DNA from: Deltaproteobacteria bacterium
GTDB lineage: Bacteria; Desulfobacterota; Desulfuromonadia; Desulfuromonadales; BM103
NCBI GenBank assembly: GCA_024636215.1
Contig: JAGXHL010000098.1
Location: forward strand, 16,021-80,020
DNA length: 64,000 nt
Direction: 5' to 3'
A program made the translations under genes and the position numbers. Below the pieces are notes generated by a model. That model was given only the letters and a program-made list of their open reading frames with translations, had not been told where the DNA came from and did not search any database. Below are positions 46,044 to 55,784 of this stretch, in pieces (positions within the stretch are counted from its first letter, which is position 1; every line of letters starts with the position of its first letter).

Positions 46044-46919
46044 ATGTTCAGTGGATCCATGGTAGCGATCGTCACCCCTTTCGACAGCCAGGGACAATTT
46101 GCCGAGGAAACCTATCGTCAGCTGATCGACTTCCAGATCGAAAACGGCACGGACGTCATCGTCCCCTGCGGTACGACCGGAGAGTCGGCAACCCTCGATG
46201 TTGACGAACACGAATATGTCATCAAGGTCTGTATCGACCAGGCCAACAAGCGTGTCCCGGTTATCGCGGGTACGGGTGCCAACAACACGGCCGAAGCGAT
46301 CCATCTCTCAAACAAGGCCAGGGATATGGGGGCCGATGGTCTCCTGCTGGTCTGCCCTTACTACAACAAACCGTCCCAGGAAGGGATCTATCAGCATTAC
46401 AAATTGCTGGCCGAAGAGGTTGCCCTGCCCCAGATCCTCTACAACGTACCCGGCCGCACCGGCGTCAACATGACTTCCGCCACAACTATCCGGCTGGCAG
46501 AATTCGACAACATTGTTGCCATCAAGGAAGCCTCCGGAAGTCTGACCCAGGTCTCCGAGATCCTGGCCAAAGCCGGAGACAAGATCGATGTCATCTCCGG
46601 TGATGATTTTCTCACCTTCCCGATGATGTGCTGCGGTGCCAAAGGCGTTATTTCGGTCTCCGCCAACGCCATTCCCAAGCAGGTCAAGGACATGGTCGAA
46701 GCGGTCCTCAACGCCGACTACATGATGGCTCGCAAGCTGCATCTCGAAATGCTGGACTTTCACAACGCCATGTTCATCGAGTCAAACCCGGTTCCGGTTA
46801 AAAAGACCCTGGAACTTATGGGCAAGATGCAAGCCAACGTCCGGCTGCCGCTGGTCGACATGGACGAGGAAACCCTTGAAAAGCTGAAGTCGATCCTGAA
46901 AAGATATAAAATCATTTAA
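46044..46919 (+). CDS. dapA: 4-hydroxy-tetrahydrodipicolinate synthase
   Basis: 291 aa from the ATG at 46044 (AAGGAGA seven bases upstream). Schiff-base lysine K161 in VAIKEASGS, Tyr in YYNKPSQEG and ILYNVPGRTG, and GTTGE near 43-47 are intact. First committed step to diaminopimelate and lysine. Confidence 0.97.
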   Translation: MFSGSMVAIVTPFDSQGQFAEETYRQLIDFQIENGTDVIVPCGTTGESATLDVDEHEYVIKVCIDQANKRVPVIAGTGANNTAEAIHLSNKARDMGADGLLLVCPYYNKPSQEGIYQHYKLLAEEVALPQILYNVPGRTGVNMTSATTIRLAEFDNIVAIKEASGSLTQVSEILAKAGDKIDVISGDDFLTFPMMCCGAKGVISVSANAIPKQVKDMVEAVLNADYMMARKLHLEMLDFHNAMFIESNPVPVKKTLELMGKMQANVRLPLVDMDEETLEKLKSILKRYKII

Positions 46920-46929
46920 CCAGATATTC

Positions 46930-47000
46930 ACCACGACACACTAAAAACACAGTGTTTTTCACGGAAGTCGTTCAACCGAAGAGCTCTGTGTCGCCGTATC
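46930..47000 (+). repeat. Degenerate inverted element after dapA
   Basis: CACGACACA (near 46932-46940) is inverted as TGTGTCG (46987-46993). Inside lies AAAAACA-CAG-TGTTTTT (46943-46959). It starts about ten bases after the dapA stop and has the layout of the heptamer elements with a different unit. Confidence 0.5.
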
Positions 47001-47027
47001 TTTATGGCACTTACTTCGAGGTTTATT

Positions 47028-47831
47028 ATGATAAAGGTTGCAGTCACAGGTGCTGCCGGCAGAATGGGCAGCCGCATCATTACCCTGATCACCGAAGCCG
47101 ATGGGATGGAAATCGCCGGAGCGGTTGAAATGGCCGGACATGCCAGACTCGGCGATGATGCCGGTTACGTCGCCGGTTGCGGTAACCTCGGCGTCGCGAT
47201 TACCGATTCTCTGCAAGAAGCCCTGGACAAGGCTGACGTGCTGATCGACTTCACCTGGCCGGAAGTGACCATCGGCAACGCCGAAGTCTGCGCCCGGCTC
47301 GGCAAAGCTATGGTTGTCGGTACAACCGGTCTGAACCCGGAGCAACGCGAAATCGTCAAGCGCGTCGCCGCACAGACGCCCGTAGTCTTTGCGCCAAACA
47401 TGAGCGTCGGCGTCAACGTTTGTTTCAAATTACTCAAGGATATGGCCAAAACCCTCGGCGAGGGATTTGATGTCGAGATTGTCGAACTGCACCATAACAA
47501 GAAAAAAGACTCCCCTTCCGGCACAGCCGTGCGCATGGGCGAGGTCGTTGCGGAGGCCCTGGGACGTGATTACAACCAGGTCGCCAACTATCATCGAGAA
47601 GGCATGTGCGGCGAGCGCAGTCAGAAAGAGATCGGCATGCAGACTGTCCGCGGCGGCGACATCGTTGGCGAGCACACGGTCTACTTCATTGGCATGGGTG
47701 AACGTATTGAACTGACCCATCGCGCCATGAGCCGCGACATGTTTGCCCGTGGCGCCATCCGTGCTGCCGGTTGGCTGGCAGAAAAACCGGCTGGCCTGTA
47801 CGACATGCAGGATGTTCTCGGACTCAAATGA
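47028..47831 (+). CDS. dapB: 4-hydroxy-tetrahydrodipicolinate reductase
   Basis: 267 aa from the ATG at 47028 (GAGG seven bases upstream). VTGAAGRMGSRI nucleotide motif, VVGTTGL, FAPNMSVGVN, and the catalytic ELHHNKKKDSPSGTA with H155, H156 and K160. The frame extends to 47004 but without homology. Confidence 0.96.
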   Translation: MIKVAVTGAAGRMGSRIITLITEADGMEIAGAVEMAGHARLGDDAGYVAGCGNLGVAITDSLQEALDKADVLIDFTWPEVTIGNAEVCARLGKAMVVGTTGLNPEQREIVKRVAAQTPVVFAPNMSVGVNVCFKLLKDMAKTLGEGFDVEIVELHHNKKKDSPSGTAVRMGEVVAEALGRDYNQVANYHREGMCGERSQKEIGMQTVRGGDIVGEHTVYFIGMGERIELTHRAMSRDMFARGAIRAAGWLAEKPAGLYDMQDVLGLK

Positions 47832-47843
47832 GTCCGAGTGCGG

Positions 47844-47932
47844 CACGTGGCGAGTAGCGCGTGGCGCGATCAATCAAAGACTAAACAAACACACTAAAGG
47901 TTTCCGCGCTACGCGCTACGCGCCACGCGCCA
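47844..47932 (+). repeat. GC-rich inverted heptamer-array element after dapB
   Basis: The left arm reads GTGGCGA, GTAGCGC, GTGGCGC in 7-nt steps (about 47847-47867). The AT-rich centre covers 47869-47904. The right arm is CGCGCTA, CGCGCTA, CGCGCCA, CGCGCCA (about 47905-47932). Left and right pair almost perfectly. It is the clearest member of the GC-rich type. Confidence 0.85.
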
Positions 47933-47956
47933 CTTCTTTTCGGAGGTTTTTCCTAA

Positions 47957-49192
47957 ATGGCACGTATCAATGACAGCTATCTCAAACTTCAGGCAGGCTA
48001 CCTCTTCCCCGAAATCGGCCGTCGCGTTAAAGCCTTCACCGACGCCAACCCTGAGGCTCGGGTGATTCGTCTCGGCATCGGCGATGTCACCTTGCCCCTG
48101 GCGCCGGCCGTTCTCAAAGCCTTCCACGAAGGCGTTGACGACATGGCCAAAGGTGAGACCTTCCACGGCTATGGCCCTGAGCAGGGTTATGACTGGCTTT
48201 CCCGGGTCATAATCGACAAATCCTACAAGCCCCTCGGCGTCGAGCTTAAAAGCTCAGAAATTTTCATTTCTGACGGCTCCAAATGCGACTGTGCAAACAT
48301 TCTCGACATCTTCGACCTCGGCAACAAAGTCGCCATCTGCGACCCGGTCTATCCGGTCTATAACGATACCAATGTCATGATCGGCCGCACCGGCCAGGCC
48401 GACGACAAAGGCTACTATGCAGGCATCCACTATATGCCATGCACCGGTGCCAACAACTTCACCCCTGAGATTCCGGGAGAGAAGGTCGATGTTATTTACC
48501 TCTGCTACCCGAACAACCCGACCGGAGCGGTTGCCACCAAAGCAGACCTGAAAAAATGGGTAGATTATGCCCTTGCCAACGACGCGGTCATCCTCTTTGA
48601 TGCCGCCTACGAGGCCTTTATCACAGAACCAGACATCCCCCATTCGATCTATGAGGTCGAAGGCGCTCGCAAGTGTGCGATCGAGTTCCGGTCCTTCTCC
48701 AAGACCGCCGGTTTCACCGGCGTTCGTTGTGGCCTGGTGGTTGTTCCCGAGGAATTGATGGGCACTACCGCTGGTGGAGACCGATACAGCTTCAACAAAC
48801 TCTGGAATCGTCGCCAGACCACAAAGTTCAATGGCGTTTCCTATCCGGTGCAGAAAGCAGCGGCAGCCGTTTATTCCGATGAAGGCTGGCCGCAGGTCAA
48901 GGCAAACATCGACTACTATATGGAAAATGCCCGCATTATTCGCGAAGGGCTCACCGCCTCCGGCATCAACTGCTTCGGTGGTGTGAATGCTCCCTACATC
49001 TGGTTGGAAACCCCCGAAGGCATTACCAGTTGGGACTTCTTCGACAAGCTCCTCAACGAATGTCACGTAGTCGGGACGCCTGGCAGCGGCTTCGGCCCTT
49101 CCGGCGAAGGTTATTTCCGTCTCTCCGCGTTCGGTGATCGTGCCAACGTCGAAACAGCCGTACAGCGTATCAGAGAGAAATGGGGGAAATAG
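47957..49192 (+). CDS. dapL: LL-diaminopimelate aminotransferase
   Basis: 411 aa. [59 protein letters not shown] and PLP lysine K249 in [12 protein letters not shown]. It converts tetrahydrodipicolinate to LL-DAP in one step, so the succinylase genes dapDCE are not needed. GGAGG lies upstream. Confidence 0.96.
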   Translation: MARINDSYLKLQAGYLFPEIGRRVKAFTDANPEARVIRLGIGDVTLPLAPAVLKAFHEGVDDMAKGETFHGYGPEQGYDWLSRVIIDKSYKPLGVELKSSEIFISDGSKCDCANILDIFDLGNKVAICDPVYPVYNDTNVMIGRTGQADDKGYYAGIHYMPCTGANNFTPEIPGEKVDVIYLCYPNNPTGAVATKADLKKWVDYALANDAVILFDAAYEAFITEPDIPHSIYEVEGARKCAIEFRSFSKTAGFTGVRCGLVVVPEELMGTTAGGDRYSFNKLWNRRQTTKFNGVSYPVQKAAAAVYSDEGWPQVKANIDYYMENARIIREGLTASGINCFGGVNAPYIWLETPEGITSWDFFDKLLNECHVVGTPGSGFGPSGEGYFRLSAFGDRANVETAVQRIREKWGK

Positions 49193-49242
49193 TTCTCGAC
49201 CAGAAGAGCAAAGGCCGATTTTCAAAGCCCCGCAAAGCAGTC

Positions 49243-49275
49243 AAGCCCCGCACTTTTTTTGGTGCGGGGCTTTTT
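49243..49275 (+). terminator. Intrinsic terminator of the arg-dap run
   Basis: AAGCCCCGCAC (49243-49253) pairs perfectly with GTGCGGGGCTT (49262-49272) around an 8-nt loop, followed by TTT. A half copy (AAAGCCCCGC) precedes it. Confidence 0.85.
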
Positions 49276-49320
49276 ATGGCGTATTATGGCACGCAGGAAG
49301 ACTGATAACCCTGATCTGTA

Positions 49321-49349
49321 TTGACAAAAGTTGCTGTCCACGTCATATT
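49321..49349 (+). promoter_or_regulatory. Promoter of gltBD
   Basis: TTGACA (49321-49326), a 17-nt spacer, CATATT (49344-49349). The leader of about 85 nt begins with a perfect 8-bp hairpin, CTCCATCC (49361-49368) with GGATGGAG (49378-49385). Confidence 0.5.
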
Positions 49350-49440
49350 TTCTAATTAAACTCCATCCGCAAACTCTGGATGGAGACGAAGTAAAATCAG
49401 AAGCGAAGGCTTCCGCTCCCCCAATTACCGAGGACCAGCA

Positions 49441-52400
49441 ATGACAGACCGTATAGGCATGCCGCCCGCTCAGGGCCTTTATGATCCAGCTAACGAACAC
49501 GACAACTGTGGTGTCGGTTTTATCGCCAACATCAAAGGCCGCAGAAGCCATTCCATCATCAAACGTGGTATCGAGATCCTCTGCAACCTGACTCATCGTG
49601 GTGCCGTGGGTGCAGACCCCCTGGATGGTGACGGCGCCGGACTGATGATCCAGATCCCGGATGCTTACTACCGCGAGGTCTGTGAATTTGAACTGCCACA
49701 AGCCGGTCAGTACAGTGCCGGCATCGTGTTTTTACCTCAGGATGACGCCTGCCGTAATGCATGCGTCGAGGCACTGAATCAGGAGCTGACCCGCGTCGGC
49801 TGCAGCATCCTGGGCTGGCGTGAGATAGAGACGGACGGCAGCAGCATCGGTCGCAATGCCCGTTCCGTAGAACCTCACGTCATGCAGTGCTTTGTCGGTC
49901 TGGGAGAAGTCGAGCCTCACCGCTTTGATTTGATGCTCTACCTGGCACGCAAGCGGGCTGAGAATGGGATCCGCGACGACAAGCTGGCCGGCAATGAAGT
50001 GTTCTACGTCTGCTCACTCTCCAGCCGCACGATCCTGTACAAGGGCATGCTGCTCTCCGAGCAGCTGAACACCTTTTATCCCGAGTTGGACGATGACCGG
50101 CTGGTCAGCGCAATTGCGTTTGTCCATCAACGCTACAGCACCAACACCTTTCCGACCTGGGACCTGGCGCAGCCCTTCCGTTATATTGCCCACAACGGCG
50201 AGATCAATACCCTGCGCGGCAACATCAACCGCATGCGGGCGCGTACCGCGCTCTTCGAGCATCCGGAACTGGGAAGTGCGGTCAAAGACCTCGACCCGGT
50301 TATCATCGAAGGTAGCTCTGACACGGCCTGTCTGGATAATGCTCTGGAACTCCTGGTGGTCACCGGACGCGATCTGGCCCACTCGCTGGCGATGATGGTC
50401 CCGGAGGCCTGGGTTTCCAAGGCCCATCTGCGCCCCAATGTGAAGGGCTTTTTCGAATATCACGCGACCATGATGGAGCCCTGGGACGGACCGGCGAACA
50501 TCGTGGCCTGTGACGGACGCCAGATTGTCGCAATTCTTGACCGTAACGGCCTGAGACCAGCCCGTTTCTGGATCACCAGCGATGACGAGATTATTTATGC
50601 TTCAGAAGCAGGCGTGCTGGATATTGCGCCCGAGAAAATCCTGCGCAAAGAGCGGCTGGCTCCTGGCAAGATGATTCTGGTCGATGTCGAAACCGGTGAG
50701 TTCAAGGAAGATCATGAGATCAAGGGAGCGCTCGCTTCGGCCCAGCCATACGCGTCCTGGGTCAGCGAACATCTGATCCGGCTTGATGATCTGCCGGCTC
50801 CTGCCACCAAACGGGTGCCTAGCCGCGACGAACTGCGGCGCAGGCAGGGGAGCTTCGGTTACACCCTGGAGGAGATGCGCGAGATCATGGCGCCGATGGC
50901 CGTCAACGGTCAGGAGCCGGTTGGTTCAATGGGCACTGACACGCCGGTTGCGATCCTGTCGAAGCACAGCAAGCTTCTTTACTGGTACTTCACCCAGCTG
51001 TTCGCCCAGATCACCAACCCGGCGATCGATCCGCTGCGCGAAGAGATCGTCATGAGCCTGACCCAGTATCTGGGACCCGCGCGTAACATCCTGCAACCAG
51101 GCCCTGAGCACTGTCGAATGCTGGAGCTTGACCACCCGGTGATCACCAATGATGTGCTTGAGCAACTTCGTCACAGCGACATCGAAGGCTTCCGTGGCAC
51201 CACCCTGAGCACGCTTTTCGACGCGGACCAGGGTCATGAAGGTCTGGAAAACCGGCTGCAGGCCCTGTTCCTCGAAGCCGAAGCTGCCATCGATGCCGGG
51301 CGAACCATTCTGGTCTTATCCGATCGCGGCGTCTGCGCGGGGAAAGCCCCCATCCCGGCCCTGCTCGCCCTGTCGGGAATCCATCATCACCTGATACACG
51401 CTGGCAAACGCAGCCAATGTTCACTCGTCGTTGAAACCGGAGAGGCGCGCGAAGTTCACCACTTCGCCCTGCTGCTCGGATACGGTGCAGCCGCAATCAA
51501 CCCCTACCTCGCCTTCGAAACGCTCCAGGACATGGTCACCCAGGGAATGCTGGCCGGCCAGGACGGCAACAAACAGGCCGATGATGATACGGACGTTGTT
51601 TATCGCTACACCCACAACTACATCAAGGCGGTTGGCAAGGGTTTACTCAAGGTTTTCTCAAAAATGGGGATCAGCACCCTGCAGAGCTATTGCAGTGCCC
51701 AGATCTTCGAGATTGTCGGCCTGAATGAGGCGTTTACCGCCAAATATTTTCCCGGGACCACCAGTCGCATTGGGGGTGCCGGGTTGCCAGAGATCGCAGT
51801 CGAAAGCCTGCAACGTCATCGCATCGCCTACGCCGAGCAGGTCAACCCTAACCGCGACCTGGATCGCGGCTCGGAATACTCCTGGCGCCGTGAGGGGGAA
51901 GCTCATCTCATGAACCCGGAGGTCATCGCACTCCTGCAGCATGCCGTGCGTTCAGGGAATCGTGATGACTACAAACGTTTTTCAGCCCTGATCGACAACC
52001 AGAATGAGCAGCTCTGTACACTGCGCGGCCTCTTCAAGTTCAAGAAACAGAAGCCCTCCATCCCGCTGGAAGAGGTTGAGCCTGCCAGTGCTATCGTCAA
52101 GCGTTTCTGCACCGGTGCCATGAGTCTGGGCTCGATCTCTACCGAGGCACATGAAACGCTGGCCATCGCCATGAACCGTATTGGCGGCAAGTCCAACACA
52201 GGCGAAGGCGGCGAAGATCCCCGCCGTTTCACCCCCGATGCCAACGGCGATTCGCGTCGCAGCGCCATCAAGCAGGTTGCTTCCGGACGTTTCGGGGTCA
52301 CTCCGCACTACCTGGTCAATGCCGATGAACTGCAGATCAAGATCTCTCAGGGCGCCAAGCCCGGCGAGGGTGGCCAGCTGCCTGGACACAAGGTCAGCGA

Positions 52401-54006
52401 GTACATCGGCGAACTGCGCTACAGCGTGCCGGGCGTCACCCTGATTTCACCGCCGCCGCACCACGATATTTATTCGATTGAGGACATTGCCCAGCTGATT
52501 TTCGACCTGAAGAACTGCAATCCCAGAGCCGACATCACCGTCAAGCTGGTCAGCGAAGTCGGGGTCGGAACCGTTGCTGCCGGAGTCAGTAAAGGGCACG
52601 CTGAACGGGTCATCATCGCAGGCTGCGATGGCGGCACCGGCGCTTCGCCGACTTCGTCGATCAAGCATGCCGGCATCCCATGGGAAATCGGCCTGGCTGA
52701 GACGCAGCAGACGCTGGTCCTTAACGACCTGCGCGGCCGCATCATCGTTCAAACCGATGGTCAGCTGCGCACCGGTCGCGACGTAATCATAGCAGCCATG
52801 CTCGGCGCAGAGGAATACGCTTTTGCAACCGTGGCCCTGGTGACCGTCGGCTGCATTATGATGCGCAAATGTCATCTCAACACCTGCCCGGTCGGAGTTG
52901 CCACTCAGGACGAAGCTCTGCGCGGCAAATTTGCCGGCAAACCAGAACACGTCATCAACTACTTCACGTTCCTCGCTGAAGAAGTCCGTGAACTGATGGC
53001 AGAGCTGGGGGTGCGTAATCTCGATGAATTGATCGGCCAGACTCAGTATCTGGAGATGGATACCGCGATCAAACACTGGAAGAACCAGGGGCTCGACTTC
53101 TCGCGGATTCTTGCCAAGCCGGAGGTTGCCCCCGAAATTGCCACCCGACGTATCCAGGGCCAGGAGCACGGTCTGGAAAAGCAGTTGGACAATCAACTCA
53201 TAGAGCTTGCCTCAGCTGCACTGAAAGAGAAGCAAAGGGTTCAAATCGAATTCCCGATCCGCAACTCCAACCGGAGCTTCGCGACCATGCTCTCAGGACA
53301 GATCTCCTTGCTTCACGGCCGCGAAGGTTTGCCGGAGGGGACAATCAGGATAACTCTGACCGGTATCGCCGGCCAGAGCTTTGGCGCCTTCCTGGCTCCG
53401 GGTGTTGACCTGCACCTGGTCGGTGAAGCCAATGACTATGTCGGCAAGGGCATGGCCGGCGGCCGGATCAGTATCCGCCCTGACCCCAAAGCCACCTTCG
53501 CCTGGCATGAAAACTCGATCGTCGGTAATACCGTTCTCTACGGCGCGACCGCCGGCGAGGTATTCTTCGCCGGAAAAGCCGGGGAACGTTTCTGCGTACG
53601 CAATTCGGGGGTCACGGCGGTCGTCGAAGGCATTGGAGACCATGGTTGCGAATACATGACCGGCGGTCGCATGGTGTGCCTCGGTCGGACCGGACGCAAC
53701 TTTGCGGCCGGCATGTCAGGTGGCTTCGCCTATGTTCTGGACGACGACAATCGTTTCCGGCGCCGCTGCAACCCGGCCATGGTCGATCTCGAGCAGATGT
53801 CCGCCGAGGACGATGACGCCAGGTGGCTGAAAAAGATCATCACCCGGCACTACGAACAGACCGATTCCCCCCGCGCCGCAACCATCCTTGCCGAATGGGA
53901 GACGCAGCTGCCGCGTTTTGTCCGGGTTTTCCCTCACGAATACCGCAGGGTGCTGACAGAACAGGCGCTCACAGCAGAGAATGAAAAGGAGGCCGCTCAT
54001 GGGTGA
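49441..54006 (+). CDS. gltB: Glutamate synthase large subunit
   Basis: 1521 aa. A short propeptide precedes the glutaminase nucleophile C23 (HDNCGVGFIANIKG), then the class II amidotransferase domain, central domain, FMN-binding synthase domain (GGKSNTGEGGEDPRRF; KPGEGGQLPGHKV), 3Fe-4S cysteines in CIMMRKCHLNTCPVGVA, and the C-terminal GXGXG beta-helix. It makes two glutamates from glutamine and 2-oxoglutarate. The end overlaps gltD by 8 bp. Confidence 0.97.
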   Translation: MTDRIGMPPAQGLYDPANEHDNCGVGFIANIKGRRSHSIIKRGIEILCNLTHRGAVGADPLDGDGAGLMIQIPDAYYREVCEFELPQAGQYSAGIVFLPQDDACRNACVEALNQELTRVGCSILGWREIETDGSSIGRNARSVEPHVMQCFVGLGEVEPHRFDLMLYLARKRAENGIRDDKLAGNEVFYVCSLSSRTILYKGMLLSEQLNTFYPELDDDRLVSAIAFVHQRYSTNTFPTWDLAQPFRYIAHNGEINTLRGNINRMRARTALFEHPELGSAVKDLDPVIIEGSSDTACLDNALELLVVTGRDLAHSLAMMVPEAWVSKAHLRPNVKGFFEYHATMMEPWDGPANIVACDGRQIVAILDRNGLRPARFWITSDDEIIYASEAGVLDIAPEKILRKERLAPGKMILVDVETGEFKEDHEIKGALASAQPYASWVSEHLIRLDDLPAPATKRVPSRDELRRRQGSFGYTLEEMREIMAPMAVNGQEPVGSMGTDTPVAILSKHSKLLYWYFTQLFAQITNPAIDPLREEIVMSLTQYLGPARNILQPGPEHCRMLELDHPVITNDVLEQLRHSDIEGFRGTTLSTLFDADQGHEGLENRLQALFLEAEAAIDAGRTILVLSDRGVCAGKAPIPALLALSGIHHHLIHAGKRSQCSLVVETGEAREVHHFALLLGYGAAAINPYLAFETLQDMVTQGMLAGQDGNKQADDDTDVVYRYTHNYIKAVGKGLLKVFSKMGISTLQSYCSAQIFEIVGLNEAFTAKYFPGTTSRIGGAGLPEIAVESLQRHRIAYAEQVNPNRDLDRGSEYSWRREGEAHLMNPEVIALLQHAVRSGNRDDYKRFSALIDNQNEQLCTLRGLFKFKKQKPSIPLEEVEPASAIVKRFCTGAMSLGSISTEAHETLAIAMNRIGGKSNTGEGGEDPRRFTPDANGDSRRSAIKQVASGRFGVTPHYLVNADELQIKISQGAKPGEGGQLPGHKVSEYIGELRYSVPGVTLISPPPHHDIYSIEDIAQLIFDLKNCNPRADITVKLVSEVGVGTVAAGVSKGHAERVIIAGCDGGTGASPTSSIKHAGIPWEIGLAETQQTLVLNDLRGRIIVQTDGQLRTGRDVIIAAMLGAEEYAFATVALVTVGCIMMRKCHLNTCPVGVATQDEALRGKFAGKPEHVINYFTFLAEEVRELMAELGVRNLDELIGQTQYLEMDTAIKHWKNQGLDFSRILAKPEVAPEIATRRIQGQEHGLEKQLDNQLIELASAALKEKQRVQIEFPIRNSNRSFATMLSGQISLLHGREGLPEGTIRITLTGIAGQSFGAFLAPGVDLHLVGEANDYVGKGMAGGRISIRPDPKATFAWHENSIVGNTVLYGATAGEVFFAGKAGERFCVRNSGVTAVVEGIGDHGCEYMTGGRMVCLGRTGRNFAAGMSGGFAYVLDDDNRFRRRCNPAMVDLEQMSAEDDDARWLKKIITRHYEQTDSPRAATILAEWETQLPRFVRVFPHEYRRVLTEQALTAENEKEAAHG

Positions 54007-55477
54007 TCCGCGCGGATTCATAAAACATGGCCGTCGTGACAAGACCCTGCAAGCGGTCGATTCACGACTTCAGCATCACGATGAACACTACAACTATCCC
54101 AGCGAAGAGAAGGTCAAAACCCAGGCCTCTCGCTGCATGGATTGCGGCGTACCCTTCTGTATGACCGGCTGTCCGCTGGGCAACCTGATCCCGGAATGGA
54201 ACGACCTGGTCTACCGTGGTCAATGGTTGCAGGCCCTGGAGGCTCTGCACGCCACCAATAACTTTCCCGAGTTCACCGGCCGGGTCTGTCCTGCGCCCTG
54301 CGAAACTTCGTGCGTCCTCGGCATCAACGAACCCGCAGTGACGATCAAACTGCATGAGGTCTCCATCATAGACACAGGCTTCGAGGAGGGCTGGATTGTC
54401 CCTCAGCCACCAACCCGCCGAACCGACAAGACGGTGGCCATCATCGGTGGCGGACCCGCCGGTCTGGCCTGTGCGCAACAGCTGAACCGTGCCGGTCATA
54501 ACGTCACCGTGATTGAAAAGTCCGATCGTGCCGGCGGACTGCTGATGTACGGCATCCCTCACTACAAGCTGCACAAGGAGAAGGTCCAGCGCCGCATTGA
54601 CCTGCTGGTCGCCGAGGGGATAGAGTTCCGTTATTCCTGCGAAGTCGGCAAGCATATCAGCTTCGACGAAATCAAGGGCGACTTCGATGCCGTGGTGATC
54701 GCCACGGGGGCCGAGGAACCGCGCGATCTGCCTGTCGAAGGTCGTGAACTGGACGGCATTCACTTCGCCATGGAGTTTCTGCCGCAGCAAAACCGAGCGA
54801 ACTGGGGAGACACCGACATTGCTGCCCTGCACCCGAAAAAAAAGGCTATCAGCGCCAAGGGTAAAAAAGTCATCGTTATCGGCGGCGGTGATACAGGTTC
54901 AGACTGCATTGGCACCTCAATGCGCCAGGGAGCGACCAGCGTCGTCAACTTCGAGCTGCTTGAGCAGCCTCCGAAAGAACGCAGCGCCGACAACCCCTGG
55001 CCGCAGTGGTCACGGATCATGCGTATCAGCACCTCGGTTGAGGAGATGCGAGTGCTGGGTGGAGATGTCCACTATGAAATCATGACCACCCGCTTCATCG
55101 GCAAGGACAAAGCCATCTCCGCCCTCGAAACCGTCAAGGTGGAATGGGTTAACGGCCGGCCGGAGAAAGTCGAAGGCAGTGAACAGATCTGGAAATGTGA
55201 TCTTGTTCTTCTGGCCATGGGCTATCTCGGGCCACGTACTGAACTTCTCAAGCAGTGCGGTTGTGAAACGGATCTGCGTTCCAATATCAAGACCGACCCC
55301 AAGACCCGTATGAGCTCGGTCGATGGCGTTTTTGCGGCCGGAGACTGTCGTAGAGGTCAGAGCCTGGTGGTCTGGGCAATCAGCGAGGGACGCGAGGTCG
55401 CCCGTTGCGTTGACAACTACCTGTCCGGTGCAGAGAGCATGTTGCCCAAGGTGCGCCTGGAGCCCTTCGTGTACTGA
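53999..55477 (+). CDS. gltD: Glutamate synthase small subunit
   Basis: 492 aa from the ATG at 53999, which has AAGGAGG upstream and lies inside gltB. N-terminal 4Fe-4S cysteines (CMDCGVPFCMTGCPLGNLIPEWN; CPAPCETSC), FAD motif AIIGGGPAGLACAQQL, NADPH motif VIVIGGGDTGSDCIG and C-terminal GVFAAGDCRRGQSLVVWAI. It feeds electrons from NADPH to GltB. Confidence 0.96.
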   Translation: MGDPRGFIKHGRRDKTLQAVDSRLQHHDEHYNYPSEEKVKTQASRCMDCGVPFCMTGCPLGNLIPEWNDLVYRGQWLQALEALHATNNFPEFTGRVCPAPCETSCVLGINEPAVTIKLHEVSIIDTGFEEGWIVPQPPTRRTDKTVAIIGGGPAGLACAQQLNRAGHNVTVIEKSDRAGGLLMYGIPHYKLHKEKVQRRIDLLVAEGIEFRYSCEVGKHISFDEIKGDFDAVVIATGAEEPRDLPVEGRELDGIHFAMEFLPQQNRANWGDTDIAALHPKKKAISAKGKKVIVIGGGDTGSDCIGTSMRQGATSVVNFELLEQPPKERSADNPWPQWSRIMRISTSVEEMRVLGGDVHYEIMTTRFIGKDKAISALETVKVEWVNGRPEKVEGSEQIWKCDLVLLAMGYLGPRTELLKQCGCETDLRSNIKTDPKTRMSSVDGVFAAGDCRRGQSLVVWAISEGREVARCVDNYLSGAESMLPKVRLEPFVY

Positions 55478-55505
55478 TTCGGCAGGACTTGATTGATCAG
55501 ACATA

Positions 55506-55548
55506 AGCAGAGCAACAGATTTTCGATCTGTTGCTCTGCTTTGTTTTG
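55506..55548 (+). terminator. Strong terminator after gltD
   Basis: A perfect 15-bp stem, AGCAGAGCAACAGAT (55506-55520) with its complement (55526-55540), a 5-nt loop, then TTGTTTTG. Confidence 0.9.
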
Positions 55549-55578
55549 TTGTAACTAATCACCTGCCGGTCCAAGGGT

Positions 55579-55663
55579 CGTCATCCCCGAGTGGTTCTAT
55601 CGGGGATCCAGTCTTTCAACTCCGCAAAACCTGGATTCCGGCTAAAATCATGCCGGAATGACG
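55579..55663. repeat. REPIN-like element (two inverted REP hairpins)
   Basis: 85 bp bounded by CGTCAT and ATGACG. The first hairpin is TCCCCGA...TCGGGGA, the second TTCCGGC...GCCGGAA. Between them GGATCCAG is mirrored by CTGGATTC. This resembles the widespread 'CGTCATTCCCG' REP type. Confidence 0.75.
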
Positions 55664-55784
55664 CTGTAGGAGTCGCCTTCAGTTGCGATTGCCCACAGCT
55701 ATTGCCGCTCTTACAAAAGTGGTGAATAGTTACGTTTTGTTTTGATAAACCAAAGGCAAAACACGTAGAAGGAAATTTTAAAAC

